From: an uncultured Lachnospira sp.
GTDB taxonomy: Bacteria > Bacillota > Clostridia > Lachnospirales > Lachnospiraceae
Length of the DNA: 44,679 nt
NCBI GenBank assembly: GCA_934343805.1
Contig: CAKRIN010000022.1
Location: forward strand, 1 to 44,679
Reading direction: 5' to 3'
Position 1 is the stretch's first letter; every line of letters starts with the position of its first letter. Position numbers and translations under genes: made by a program. Under the pieces are notes generated by a model that worked only from the letters and a program-made list of their open reading frames with translations, had not been told where the DNA came from and did no database searches. This document shows, in pieces, positions 14,867-24,377 of the stretch.

Positions 14867-17082
14867 TGTACGCTGATATAATTATTGATATCTCACATGA
14901 ACAACTGGATAAGACATTTCAATATGCTGTTCCAGAGCAGCTTGAGGGTATTATTGAGATAGGGATGACAGTAGATATACCATTTGGCACAGGAAACAGA
15001 AATATAACCGGTTATGTGGTGGGGTTAGGAGATAAACCTAAATATCCTGTTGATAAGATAAAATATATTAACGGGATAACAAAGAACCGCGTATCAGTTG
15101 AAAACAGAATGATAAAGCTTGCTTTATGGCTAAAACGTAATTATGGTTCAACTATGAATCAGGCTTTAAAAACTGTTATACCTGTGAAAGATAAGGTCAG
15201 GCATAAAGAAAAAAAGTCTGTGAATCTTATAGCTGATGAGATGACTGTTAAGAATGCACTTGAACAGTTTCAAAAGAAAAATGTAAAGGCACGCTTAAGA
15301 CTGTTGACAGCACTTGTTAATGAGCCGGTAATAGATTATGAAATTGTTAAAACAAAACTTAATATTTCACAACAGACGATAAAAGCACTTGAAAATATGG
15401 GACTTATCCAGGTTAAATCAGAAGAACTATATAGAAATCCTGTGAAGGCATCTGATAAGGCTGAAAAGAGAGTTACACTTAATGAGGAACAGCAAAATGC
15501 TGTCAATACAATAATATCAGATTATGATTCCGGTAATTATAATACCTACCTTTTGCATGGAGTTACAGGAAGCGGCAAGACAGAAGTATATCTTGATGTT
15601 ATAGAACATGTTGTTGAGAATAACAGACAGGTTATAGTTCTGATTCCTGAGATTGCACTGACATTCCAGACAGTCCAGAGATTCTATAAAAGATTTGGTG
15701 ACAGAGTATCTATTATGAACTCGAGAATGTCAAAAGGAGAAAGATATGACCAGTTCATGCGGGCTAAGAATGGGGATATTAGTATAATGATTGGACCAAG
15801 GTCAGCATTGTTCACACCTTTTTCAAATATAGGGCTTATAGTGATAGATGAAGAGCATGAGAGTGCTTATAAGTCAGAGACAGTTCCAAGATATCACGCC
15901 AGACCGACAGCAGTTCATATTGCCAAAGAGGCAGGTGCATCAGTTATACTTGGGTCTGCTACGCCATCAGTTGAAAGCTTTTACTATGCATCAACGGGAA
16001 AGTATAGGCTTCTGGAACTGGGAAACAGAGCGGGAAGTGCTACAATGCCTGATGTGCATATCATTGATCTCAGAGAAGAACTCCGGCTGGGTAACAGAAC
16101 AATGTTTAGCAGCAGGCTGAAAACACTGATGCAGGACAGGTTGAACAGACACGAGCAGATTATGCTGTTCCTTAATAAACGTGGGGTTGCAGGATTTATA
16201 TCATGCAGATCATGTGGCAAAGTTATGAAATGTCCGCATTGTGATGTTTCGCTTACTGAACATGCCAACGGAAGACTTGTATGTCATTATTGCGGATATA
16301 CATCACCGGCTATCAGAATATGTCCTGAATGTGGTTCTAAATATGTATCTGGATTCAGGGCTGGAACAGAAGCTGTGGAACAGAATGTTAAGAAGATGTT
16401 TCCGTCAGCCAGAGTGTTAAGAATGGACATGGATACTACTAAAGGAAAAGATGGACATGAAAAAATTCTCTCAGAATTTGCCAATGAGAATGCTGATATT
16501 CTCATTGGAACACAGATGATAGTAAAAGGACATGATTTTCCTAATGTTACACTGGTTGGAGTTCTTGCAGCAGACATGTCTTTATATGCCAGTGATTTCA
16601 GGGCCTCAGAAAGAACATTCCAGTTGCTTACACAGGCTGCAGGAAGGGCAGGAAGAGCCGCAAAACCTGGCGAGGTAGTTATACAGACTTATACTCCGCA
16701 ACATTTTAGTATTGTGAGTGCGGCAAAACAGGATTATAATCTTTTTTATAAGCAGGAAATTGCATATAGAAAGATTATGGGATATCCACCTGTAAGCAAC
16801 CTTATGAAGATAATGCTGTCATCAGAAGATGAAGAATGTCTTGCATATGCATCTGAACAATTGAAAGCATACATTGACAGAGAGTGTAAGAATAGTGGCA
16901 TTATGTGTATAGGGCCGGCACAGGCACCAATATATAAGATTAAGGATATATATAACAGAATTATATATGCAAAACATTCTGACAGGGATAAGCTTACATA
17001 TTTATATGAGAAGCTGGATGCATATATTGTTGGGAATGCAGATTTTAGAAATGTTAATATACAGTATGACATTAATGGATAG
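14866..17082 (+). CDS. priA: Primosomal replication restart helicase PriA
   Basis: PriA reloads the replisome at collapsed forks. The 738 residues include an N-terminal DNA-binding domain (HEQLDKTFQYAVPEQL), helicase motif I GVTGSGKTEVY (near 232-242), the DEEH box (IDEEHESAYKSE, near 328), motif III GSATPSVES, and two zinc sites formed by eight Cys between about 446 and 493 (CRSCGKVMKCPHC ... CHYCGY ... CPECGSKY). The helicase C-terminal motifs GTQMIVKGHDF and TQAAGRAGRA follow. Start codon overlaps the murE stop (TAATG). priA-def-fmt order is common in Firmicutes. Confidence 0.95.
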   Translation: MYADIIIDISHEQLDKTFQYAVPEQLEGIIEIGMTVDIPFGTGNRNITGYVVGLGDKPKYPVDKIKYINGITKNRVSVENRMIKLALWLKRNYGSTMNQALKTVIPVKDKVRHKEKKSVNLIADEMTVKNALEQFQKKNVKARLRLLTALVNEPVIDYEIVKTKLNISQQTIKALENMGLIQVKSEELYRNPVKASDKAEKRVTLNEEQQNAVNTIISDYDSGNYNTYLLHGVTGSGKTEVYLDVIEHVVENNRQVIVLIPEIALTFQTVQRFYKRFGDRVSIMNSRMSKGERYDQFMRAKNGDISIMIGPRSALFTPFSNIGLIVIDEEHESAYKSETVPRYHARPTAVHIAKEAGASVILGSATPSVESFYYASTGKYRLLELGNRAGSATMPDVHIIDLREELRLGNRTMFSSRLKTLMQDRLNRHEQIMLFLNKRGVAGFISCRSCGKVMKCPHCDVSLTEHANGRLVCHYCGYTSPAIRICPECGSKYVSGFRAGTEAVEQNVKKMFPSARVLRMDMDTTKGKDGHEKILSEFANENADILIGTQMIVKGHDFPNVTLVGVLAADMSLYASDFRASERTFQLLTQAAGRAGRAAKPGEVVIQTYTPQHFSIVSAAKQDYNLFYKQEIAYRKIMGYPPVSNLMKIMLSSEDEECLAYASEQLKAYIDRECKNSGIMCIGPAQAPIYKIKDIYNRIIYAKHSDRDKLTYLYEKLDAYIVGNADFRNVNIQYDING

Positions 17083-17113
17083 ACATGAATTGTCTGAATG
17101 ATAAGGAGGAATT

Positions 17114-17584
17114 ATGGCGCTTAGAAATATAAGAACACTTGGAGATGAAGTGTTAAGGGCAAAGGCAAAAGAGATAACAGAGATGACACCTAGAATTGAA
17201 GAACTTATTGATGATATGTTCGAGACAATGTATGAGGCTAATGGAGTAGGCCTGGCAGCTCCACAGGTTGGAGTAAGAAAAAGACTTGTGGTAATTGACT
17301 GTGGAGATGATCCTATTGTATTAATTAATCCTGTTGTTCTTGAAACAGGCGGTTCACAGACAGGATTTGAAGGATGCCTTAGCGTGCCTGGAAAGACAGG
17401 AACAGTTACAAGACCTAATTATGCCAAGGTTAAAGCTCTTAATGAGAATATGGAAGAGATTATTGTGGAAGGCGAGGAACTTCTTGCAAGATGTCTTCTT
17501 CATGAGATAGATCATCTTGACGGAATTATGTATGTTGATAAAGTAGAGGGTGAACTTCTTTCTACTGATGATGTAGAAGAATAA
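17114..17584 (+). CDS. def: Peptide deformylase
   Basis: It removes the formyl group from the N-terminal Met of new proteins, using Fe2+ or another divalent metal. All three signature motifs are present in this 156-residue protein: GVGLAAPQVG, EGCLSVPG (Cys ligand) and HEIDHLDG (two His ligands and the catalytic Glu). The short length without a long insertion resembles type 1 enzymes. AAGGAGGA is positioned seven bases before ATG. The gene lies 20 bases before fmt, which adds the formyl group to initiator tRNA; the pair is regularly cotranscribed. Confidence 0.95.
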   Translation: MALRNIRTLGDEVLRAKAKEITEMTPRIEELIDDMFETMYEANGVGLAAPQVGVRKRLVVIDCGDDPIVLINPVVLETGGSQTGFEGCLSVPGKTGTVTRPNYAKVKALNENMEEIIVEGEELLARCLLHEIDHLDGIMYVDKVEGELLSTDDVEE

Positions 17585-17604
17585 TTCACAGAAATGAGGA
17601 ATTA

Positions 17605-18555
17605 ATGAAAGTTGTATTTATGGGAACCCCTGATTTTGCGGTGGGTACACTTAAAGCTGTTATTGATGCAGGACATGAGGTTGTAGCAGTTGTTACACAG
17701 CCGGATAAGCCAAAAGGAAGAAGCAAGACACCAAGCTTTTCCCCGGTGAAGGAAGAAGCCGTGGCACAGGGATTAAAGGTTATACAGCCAGAAAGAGCAA
17801 GAGATGAAGCGTTTATTGAAGAGCTCAGAAAGCTTGAAGCAGATGTCTTTGTTGTAGTTGCATTTGGACAGATATTGCCAGCAAGTATTCTTAATATGCC
17901 AAAGTATGGATGTGTTAATGTTCATGCATCGCTGCTTCCAAAATACAGGGGAGCATCTCCAATACAATGGGCGGTAATCGATGGCTGCGAATATTCGGGA
18001 GTTACTACCATGCAGATGGATGAAGGTGTTGATACAGGAGATATTCTGATGGTAGAAAAAGTTAAGCTTGCACCTAAGGAAACCGGTGGCAGCCTTTTTG
18101 ACAGATTAAGTGGAGTTGGAGCCAGTCTTCTTGTAAAAACACTGGAAGGACTTGAAAAGGGAACTATAACACCGGTAAAGCAGAATGATTCCCAGAGTAC
18201 GCATGTTTCAATGCTGAGCAAGGCTTTTGGAAAGCTTGATTTTACCAAGGATGCAGTAAGCATAGAGAGGCTTATCAGGGGACTTAATCCATGGCCAAGT
18301 GCATTTACATATTTTGAAGGGAAAATGCTTAAAATATGGGATGCGGATGTTATAGATGAAAGTAACGATAATACAGGACTAAGAAAAGGTGCTCCGGGAG
18401 AAGTAGTAGAAGTAGATAAGGACAAGTTCATTATATCATGCGGAGAAGGATTCCTTGTTGTAAATGAATTGCAGATGGAAGGAAAGAAACGCATGGACTG
18501 TGGTTCATTCTTACGTGGTGTACAGTTAAAGGCAGGAACGGTTCTTGGCAGTTAA
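17605..18555 (+). CDS. fmt: Methionyl-tRNA formyltransferase
   Basis: It formylates Met-tRNAi using 10-formyltetrahydrofolate. The 316-residue protein begins with the Rossmann-like VVFMGTPDFAV and has the formyltransferase core NVHASLLPKYRGASPIQWA, which carries the catalytic Asn and His with the SLLPKYRG loop. This is followed by GVTTMQMDEGVDTGDIL. The C-terminal OB-like domain (LKIWDADVIDES to the end) binds the tRNA. GAGG precedes ATG. It sits in the priA-def-fmt run and is presumably translated from the same message. Confidence 0.95.
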   Translation: MKVVFMGTPDFAVGTLKAVIDAGHEVVAVVTQPDKPKGRSKTPSFSPVKEEAVAQGLKVIQPERARDEAFIEELRKLEADVFVVVAFGQILPASILNMPKYGCVNVHASLLPKYRGASPIQWAVIDGCEYSGVTTMQMDEGVDTGDILMVEKVKLAPKETGGSLFDRLSGVGASLLVKTLEGLEKGTITPVKQNDSQSTHVSMLSKAFGKLDFTKDAVSIERLIRGLNPWPSAFTYFEGKMLKIWDADVIDESNDNTGLRKGAPGEVVEVDKDKFIISCGEGFLVVNELQMEGKKRMDCGSFLRGVQLKAGTVLGS

Positions 18556-18593
18556 CAACTTGTGTTTTTTATTACAAAGAAAGAGGTACTGAT

Positions 18594-19313
18594 ATGATAG
18601 CTTTATATGGATATTATGGATATGGATATTATTACGACCCAATGTATATTCTGATTATTATTTCATGTATTATTGCTTTTATAGCACAGATAAAAGTAAA
18701 GAGTACATTTAATAAGTATTCAAAGGTGGCATCGTCAAGAGGAATGACAGGTGCAATGGTTGCAGAACAGCTTTTGAGAAGCCAGGGAATATATGATGTG
18801 TCAATTCAGAGAGTTTCAGGAAGTCTTTCTGATAATTATAATCCAGGGAATAAGACACTGAATCTGTCAGATTCGGTATACAATTCAACATCAGTTGCTG
18901 CAATTGGCGTTGCAGCACATGAAACAGGACATGCGATACAGCATGCTACAGGTTATGGTCCACTGAGCTTTAGGACAGCCTTGTTTCCTGTAGCTAACAT
19001 AGGCTCAAGATTATCGTGGGTATTTATTATTCTTGGACTTATATTTGGTTCAACTAATATACTTGTTGATATTGGCATATTAATGTTTTCGCTTGCTGTA
19101 CTTTTTCAGCTTGTTACATTGCCGGTAGAATTTAATGCGTCAGCAAGGGCACTTCAGCTTCTGGAGTCACAGGGGTATCTGTATGCAGATGAGAACCGCC
19201 AGGCAAGAAAGGTGCTTTCGGCAGCAGCAATGACATATGTTGCAGCAGCCGCAACAGCTATATTGCAGTTATTAAGACTCATTTATTTATTTGGAGGAAG
19301 ACGCCGTGACTGA
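18594..19313 (+). CDS. Zinc metallopeptidase, YugP family membrane protein
   Basis: This is a predicted neutral zinc metallopeptidase (DUF/Zn_peptidase_2, B. subtilis YugP-like) of 239 residues. The zinc motif is HETGH at 109-113 (AAHETGHAIQHA). It has a first membrane helix after a Tyr/Gly-rich N-terminus, two helices in the middle (PLSFRTALFPVANI onwards and IFGSTNILVDIGILMFSLAVLFQL) and one near the C-terminus. An Asn-Ala-Ser-Ala-Arg-Ala stretch (EFNASARALQLL) follows. Physiological substrate is unknown. Between fmt and rsmB is its usual Clostridia position. The 3' end overlaps rsmB by eight bases, so the two are translationally coupled. Confidence 0.88.
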   Translation: MIALYGYYGYGYYYDPMYILIIISCIIAFIAQIKVKSTFNKYSKVASSRGMTGAMVAEQLLRSQGIYDVSIQRVSGSLSDNYNPGNKTLNLSDSVYNSTSVAAIGVAAHETGHAIQHATGYGPLSFRTALFPVANIGSRLSWVFIILGLIFGSTNILVDIGILMFSLAVLFQLVTLPVEFNASARALQLLESQGYLYADENRQARKVLSAAAMTYVAAAATAILQLLRLIYLFGGRRRD

Positions 19314-20616
19314 TTCGGTGAATTTAAGAGCAATTGTTCTGGATATATTAATGGAAGTTAATGAGAAGGGTGAATTTTCACACCTTCTCATTAATAATGC
19401 ACTGACAAAATTCCAGTATCTGGATAAGAATAAAAGATCATTTATCACAAGGGTAACACTTGGAACGATTGAGAACAAAATTGAGATGGATTATATAATA
19501 GACCAGTTTTCTAAGACACCTGTAAGAAAAATGAAACCGCTTATAAGAAATCTGTGTGAAATGTCAGTGTATCAGATTATGTATATGGATAATATTCCTG
19601 ATTCTGCAGTGTGTAATGAAGCTGTCAAGATTGCTACAAAAAGGGGATTTGCAGGCCTGAAGGGCTTTGTAAACGGAGTGTTAAGAAATATATCAAGAAA
19701 TAAAGACAACATAACATATCCAGACAGCAGCACTAACATTAATGAGTATCTGTCAATTAAGTATTCGATGCCAATGTGGATTGTCAAGATGTGGATTGGA
19801 CAGCTTGGCATGGACAAAACCAAACAGGTGCTTGAGGGGCTCAGACAGGAAAAGAAGACATACATAAGATGTAATACATTGAAAACATCTGTTGAGAATA
19901 TAATCAGTATTCTTGAAAAGGAAGATGTCAGAGTAAATAAGGTGGCCGGCATTCCGTACGCGTTGGAAATAGAGGACTATGATCATATTACAGCTTTAAA
20001 AAGTTTTAATGACGGACTATATCAGATACAGGATATAAGCTCTATTATGGCAGGGTATTTAACAGGGTTTAACGAAGGCGACACAGTAATTGATGTATGT
20101 GCAGCACCGGGTGGTAAAAGCATTAATGCTGGTATAAGTGTTGGAAAGAGCGGAAAGGTATATTCAAGGGATGTGTCAGATTATAAGGCCGGTCTTATAG
20201 AAGATAATATAAAAAGACTGGGTATTGATAATATTGTTGTACAGGTACACGATGCATTGGAAAAAGATACTTCTATGGTTGGAAAAGCAGATGTTGTAAT
20301 TGCTGATTTACCATGCTCGGGGCTTGGGATTATAGGAAGAAAGCCTGATATTAAATACAATGCAGATATGGATAAACTGGCTTCGCTAGTGAAACTCCAG
20401 AGGGAAATATTATCAGTAGTTTATGACTATGTTAAACCAGGCGGAGTGCTTATGTATAGCACATGTACAATTAATTCAGAAGAAAATGAAGCTAATGCCG
20501 ACTGGATATGTGATACATTTGATTACGAAAAAGAAGAGTACAGACAAATGCTTCCTGATATAGAAGGTAAAACAGATGGATTCTTTGTTGCTAAGCTTAG
20601 GAGAAAAAAGTCATGA
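19306..20616 (+). CDS. rsmB: 16S rRNA (cytosine-967-C5) methyltransferase RsmB
   Basis: It methylates C967 (E. coli numbering) of 16S rRNA with S-adenosylmethionine. The 436-residue protein has a NusB-like RNA-binding N-terminus (ILMEVNEKGEFSHLLINNALTKF) and a C-terminal Rossmann methyltransferase with VIDVCAAPGGKS (cofactor loop), IADLPCSGLGI (Cys for release) and MYSTCTIN (catalytic Cys). I chose GTG 19306 because GGAGG (19293-19297) sits eight bases upstream; an in-frame TTG at 19291 overlaps that site. It starts inside the end of the zinc peptidase gene and overlaps rlmN by four bases (ATGA). Confidence 0.92.
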   Translation: MTDSVNLRAIVLDILMEVNEKGEFSHLLINNALTKFQYLDKNKRSFITRVTLGTIENKIEMDYIIDQFSKTPVRKMKPLIRNLCEMSVYQIMYMDNIPDSAVCNEAVKIATKRGFAGLKGFVNGVLRNISRNKDNITYPDSSTNINEYLSIKYSMPMWIVKMWIGQLGMDKTKQVLEGLRQEKKTYIRCNTLKTSVENIISILEKEDVRVNKVAGIPYALEIEDYDHITALKSFNDGLYQIQDISSIMAGYLTGFNEGDTVIDVCAAPGGKSINAGISVGKSGKVYSRDVSDYKAGLIEDNIKRLGIDNIVVQVHDALEKDTSMVGKADVVIADLPCSGLGIIGRKPDIKYNADMDKLASLVKLQREILSVVYDYVKPGGVLMYSTCTINSEENEANADWICDTFDYEKEEYRQMLPDIEGKTDGFFVAKLRRKKS

Positions 20617-21665
20617 CAGATATTAAATCTATGGATTATGATGAATTGTGTGAATATGTTGTAGGAATTGGAGAAAAGAAGTTTCGTGCAGAGCAGTTGT
20701 ATGGCTGGATGCATCAGAAGCTTGTTTCTGGCTTGGATGACTGTACGAATCTGCCGGCAGCATTTCGGGAAAAGTTAAAGGAAGGGTGTGAATTTACCTG
20801 CCTTGAACCAGTAAAGATACAACAATCACAGATAGATGGAACTGCAAAGTATTTATTCAGACTGCAGGATGGCAATTATGTCGAAAGCGTACTTATGAAA
20901 TATCATCATGGCAATTCGGTGTGTATATCTTCGCAGGTAGGCTGCAGGATGGGCTGCAGATTCTGTGCGTCAACATTAAAAGGAAAAGTGCGCGACTTAA
21001 AACCTTCTGAAATGCTGGACCAGATATACAGGATACAGAAGATAACGGGTGAGAGAGTAAGTAATGTTGTCGTAATGGGATCTGGAGAACCTATGGATAA
21101 TTATGATAATCTTATAAAGTTTATAAGGCTTCTTAATTCTCCAAAGGGATTAAATATAAGCCAGAGAAATATTACGGTATCTTCATGTGGAATTGTGCCT
21201 AAGCTTAAGGAACTTGCAGATCTTGATCTTCAGATTACACTTGCTATATCATTGCATGCCCCTAATGATGAATTAAGGAAAACAATGATGCCTATTGCAA
21301 ACAGGTATTCTATAGAACAGATAATGGATGTGTGCAGATACTATATTGAAAAAACAGGCAGGCGTATTTCTTTTGAGTATAGTCTTGTAAAAGGTGTTAA
21401 TGATACAATGCAGTGTGCTAACCAGTTGACAGAGCTGGTAAGAGATTTGAACTGCCACATCAATCTTATACCTGTTAATCCAATAAAAGAAAGAGATTAT
21501 AAGCAGACTGGCAGGGATGAGGTTTATGCATTCAAAAATAAGCTTGAAAAGAATGGAATAAATGTTACAATTAGAAGGGAAATGGGCAGAGATATTGATG
21601 GTGCCTGTGGACAGCTAAGGAATAACTATATGGAGGATGTTAATGAGAGCAACGGCGATTACTGA
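20613..21665 (+). CDS. rlmN: 23S rRNA (adenine-2503-C2) / tRNA methyltransferase RlmN
   Basis: This is a radical SAM enzyme that methylates A2503 of 23S rRNA and A37 of some tRNAs. The 350-residue length fits. The cluster motif is CRMGCRFC (C-x3-C-x2-C). An MGSGEPMDNYDN motif and ISLHAPND follow. The C-terminal GRDIDGACGQL carries the second conserved catalytic Cys. These residues favour RlmN over the resistance enzyme Cfr, as do its genomic position and the PP2C gene behind it. Its ATGA start overlaps rsmB, and its own 3' end overlaps the PP2C gene by 23 bases. Confidence 0.95.
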   Translation: MTDIKSMDYDELCEYVVGIGEKKFRAEQLYGWMHQKLVSGLDDCTNLPAAFREKLKEGCEFTCLEPVKIQQSQIDGTAKYLFRLQDGNYVESVLMKYHHGNSVCISSQVGCRMGCRFCASTLKGKVRDLKPSEMLDQIYRIQKITGERVSNVVVMGSGEPMDNYDNLIKFIRLLNSPKGLNISQRNITVSSCGIVPKLKELADLDLQITLAISLHAPNDELRKTMMPIANRYSIEQIMDVCRYYIEKTGRRISFEYSLVKGVNDTMQCANQLTELVRDLNCHINLIPVNPIKERDYKQTGRDEVYAFKNKLEKNGINVTIRREMGRDIDGACGQLRNNYMEDVNESNGDY

Positions 21666-22362
21666 TACAGGCAGGACCCGTGCCGTTAATCAGGATTATA
21701 TTTATACATCTGTTGACAGTGTTGGATGTCTGCCTAATCTGTTTATTGTGGCAGATGGAATGGGAGGCCATAAGGCTGGTGATACCGCATCAAGATATAC
21801 AGTTGAAACATTAAAATATTTACTGGATCAGTCAGCTGGTGAAGAACCTATTCTTGTCATTGACAGGTCTATAAAGAAAGTGAATACAATGCTTATAGAG
21901 AAAGCATCAGAGTCGGAAGACTATCAGGGAATGGGAACTACGCTGGTGCTGGCAAGTGTTTTCGGCAATGTACTGCGGGTTGCTAATGTAGGCGATAGCA
22001 GGTTGTATGTCATAGACGATGATATTACACAGATAACAAGAGATCATTCGCTTGTAGAAGAGATGGTTCAGGCAGGACAGCTTAGCAGAAGTGAGGCAAG
22101 AACACATGCTAAGAAGAATGTTATAACAAGGGCAATAGGTGGCGAGCAGCAGGTTGAGCCGGAGATGTTTTCGGTAGATCTGAAACCTGACAGTAAGATC
22201 CTTATGTGTTCAGATGGATTATGCAATATGGTTGAAGATGAAGAGATTCTTAATATTGTTAAGCTGAACAGGAATATTGATGATGCAGCCAGAATACTTG
22301 TTGATAAAGCTAATGAGAATGGTGGAAAAGATAATATATCAGTTATAATTGTAGAGCAGTAG
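21643..22362 (+). CDS. prpC: PP2C-type Ser/Thr protein phosphatase
   Basis: This is a metal-dependent phosphatase that reverses phosphorylation by the neighbouring PASTA kinase. The 239-residue protein has the PP2C metal motifs DTGRTRAVNQDY, VADGMGGHKAGD, VGDSRLYVIDDD, TRDHSLVEEMVQAGQ, LMCSDGLCNMV and GGKDNISVIIVE. No membrane segment is present. I chose ATG 21643 because GGAGG (21632-21636) is six bases upstream; another ATG at 21637 directly touches the ribosome site. The 20-base gap to the kinase gene and the fixed pairing in Firmicutes support the functional link. Confidence 0.93.
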   Translation: MRATAITDTGRTRAVNQDYIYTSVDSVGCLPNLFIVADGMGGHKAGDTASRYTVETLKYLLDQSAGEEPILVIDRSIKKVNTMLIEKASESEDYQGMGTTLVLASVFGNVLRVANVGDSRLYVIDDDITQITRDHSLVEEMVQAGQLSRSEARTHAKKNVITRAIGGEQQVEPEMFSVDLKPDSKILMCSDGLCNMVEDEEILNIVKLNRNIDDAARILVDKANENGGKDNISVIIVEQ

Positions 22363-22381
22363 TGGAAGGAATTAATTATTT

Positions 22382-24355
22382 ATGTTAAGAAAAGGAATGT
22401 TTTTAGCAGACAGATATGAGATAATTGAGCAGATTGGAACAGGCGGAATGTCCGACGTATATAAAGCTAAGTGCCATAAGCTCAACAGATATGTTGCTAT
22501 TAAGGTTATGAAATCTGAATTCAGTGATGATAAGACATTTGTATCAAAGTTCAGAGCAGAGGCTCAGTCTGTAGCAGGATTTACTCATCCTAATATTGTT
22601 AATGTATATGATGTTGGGGATGAGAATGGCGTATACTATATTGTAATGGAGCTTGTCGAGGGCATAACACTTAAGAAATATATCGAAAAGCGTGGCAGAA
22701 TACCATTCAAAGAGGCAGTCAGTATAGCAATACAGGTGGCTAACGGACTTGATGCAGCACATAAGCATCATATAGTTCACAGAGATATTAAGCCACAGAA
22801 TATTATTATATCTAAGGAAGGAAAGGTTAAGGTAACTGATTTTGGCATAGCAAAGGTTGCCTCAACAAGTACAATCAATTCTTCATCAACTATGGGATCT
22901 GTACATTATATTTCGCCAGAACAGGCCAGGGGCGGATATTCAGATGAGAGAAGTGATTTATATTCTCTTGGTATTACTATATTTGAAATGCTTACTGGAA
23001 CAGTTCCGTTTGATGGAGATTCTACAGTTGCAGTTGCTGTAAGACATATTCAGGATGAGATTCCGGCTCCATCTTCTGTAGCTAATGATATTCCTATAAG
23101 TATTGACAAGATTGTGTTAAAGCTTACGCAGAAGAAGCCTGACAGAAGATATCAGTCAGCAACAGAGCTTGTTACAGATCTTAAGAAGGCTCTTGTAATG
23201 CCAGACACAGACTTTGTAGTTATGGCACCATCATATGCGTCATCAGGAGTTGCAGCAAGTGTTGGAGCAGCAGATAATAATGCGGCAGGTGTGGACAATG
23301 ATGCACAGGATCGGGATGAAGATGATTTCTTTGATGATTTTGATGAGGATTCCGGGGAGGATTCTGCTCAGAGTGAAGACGAGACGGATGCTGAGCAGGG
23401 AGACGATACAGATATAGATGATGAGAATAACGATAAGCTTGATCTTATTATGAAGATTATCGGAATAGGAATAGCTGTTATTATTCTTATTGTTACTATC
23501 TTTATTATTGTCAAGCTTGTTGGAAGTACTAAGTCAGGAAAGAACAACAAGAGTTCAGAAGGAACAACTATTACAACAGAAGAAACAAGCACATCAGATA
23601 ATGACAAGGATAAGGTTGCAGTTCCTAAGGTAGAAGGAATGGATAAGGAAGAGGCTATACAGGCTCTTAATGATGTCGGACTTGGATACAGAGCTGTTGT
23701 GCAGAATTCTGATTCGGTAGAAGAGAATAAGGTAATAAGCCAGGGGACTAAGGCAGGAACCAAGGTTGATAAGAATACACAGATAATTCTTACTATAAGT
23801 GGTGGAAAAGAAGTAAAGAACAAGACAGTTCCATCTGTTACAGGAATGGGAGAGGAAGAAGCTAAAGAAGCTGTTACAGCAGAAGGTTTTCTTGTCACTG
23901 TTGATTACCAGTACAGCAGTACAGTTGAAAGCGGCAAGGTAATAAAGGCTTCTCCATCCGGAACAGCTACAGAAGGATCCACTGTTACACTGACTGTCAG
24001 CAGAGGCAAAGAAGTGACATATGTTACTATGACTAATCTTGTTGGCATGAGCGAGTCTGATGCAAAGCTCTGGCTTGAAAGTAATGGCCTTAAGGCAGAA
24101 GTTAGTACTACAACATCAAGTGGAACATATGGTAATGTAGTATCTCAACAATATGCTGCTGGAACACAGGTTGCGTCAGGCACAACTGTTCCAATTACAG
24201 TAAGCAGGAAGACAGAAGAGAAGGCAACACAGGCTACAACTGCTGCACCACAGCAAAATAATGCTGGACAGAATACACCACAGCAAAATAATGCTGGACA
24301 GAATACACCACAGCAAAATAATGCTGGACAGAATACTGGTAATAAGCAGCCATAA
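22382..24355 (+). CDS. prkC: PASTA-domain Ser/Thr protein kinase PrkC/StkP
   Basis: This is a membrane receptor kinase that senses muropeptides or lipid II and regulates wall growth, division and, in spore formers, germination. The 657 residues hold an N-terminal Hanks-type kinase (about 10-270, with VAIKVMK, VHRDIKPQN near 131-139 and DFGIAK near 152), and an Asp/Glu-rich juxtamembrane linker (about 297-350). One membrane helix (about 353-378), three PASTA repeats (about 411-477, 480-547 and 549-618) and a tail with three Gln/Asn-rich decapeptides follow. The linker is unusually acidic. GGAAGGA about 12 bases upstream supports the start. It is cotranscribed with the PP2C and rsgA genes. Confidence 0.95.
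   Translation: MLRKGMFLADRYEIIEQIGTGGMSDVYKAKCHKLNRYVAIKVMKSEFSDDKTFVSKFRAEAQSVAGFTHPNIVNVYDVGDENGVYYIVMELVEGITLKKYIEKRGRIPFKEAVSIAIQVANGLDAAHKHHIVHRDIKPQNIIISKEGKVKVTDFGIAKVASTSTINSSSTMGSVHYISPEQARGGYSDERSDLYSLGITIFEMLTGTVPFDGDSTVAVAVRHIQDEIPAPSSVANDIPISIDKIVLKLTQKKPDRRYQSATELVTDLKKALVMPDTDFVVMAPSYASSGVAASVGAADNNAAGVDNDAQDRDEDDFFDDFDEDSGEDSAQSEDETDAEQGDDTDIDDENNDKLDLIMKIIGIGIAVIILIVTIFIIVKLVGSTKSGKNNKSSEGTTITTEETSTSDNDKDKVAVPKVEGMDKEEAIQALNDVGLGYRAVVQNSDSVEENKVISQGTKAGTKVDKNTQIILTISGGKEVKNKTVPSVTGMGEEEAKEAVTAEGFLVTVDYQYSSTVESGKVIKASPSGTATEGSTVTLTVSRGKEVTYVTMTNLVGMSESDAKLWLESNGLKAEVSTTTSSGTYGNVVSQQYAAGTQVASGTTVPITVSRKTEEKATQATTAAPQQNNAGQNTPQQNNAGQNTPQQNNAGQNTGNKQP
24248..24336 (+). repeat. 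30-bp tandem repeat at the 3' end of prkC
   Basis: Three near-perfect copies of a 30-base unit start at 24248, 24278 and 24308 (the last one base short). In frame they give PQQNNAGQNT, an extracellular Gln/Asn-rich tail after the last PASTA domain. The repeat also creates an artificial open frame fused upstream of rsgA. Confidence 0.9.
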
Positions 24356-24377
24356 AAGTACAGGTATAAATATTTAT

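Noticed and set aside
24261..24377. N-terminal extension of rsgA with MLDRIHHSKI repeats
   Set aside because: It is the prkC repeat read in another frame; RsgA proteins begin at about ATG 24378.
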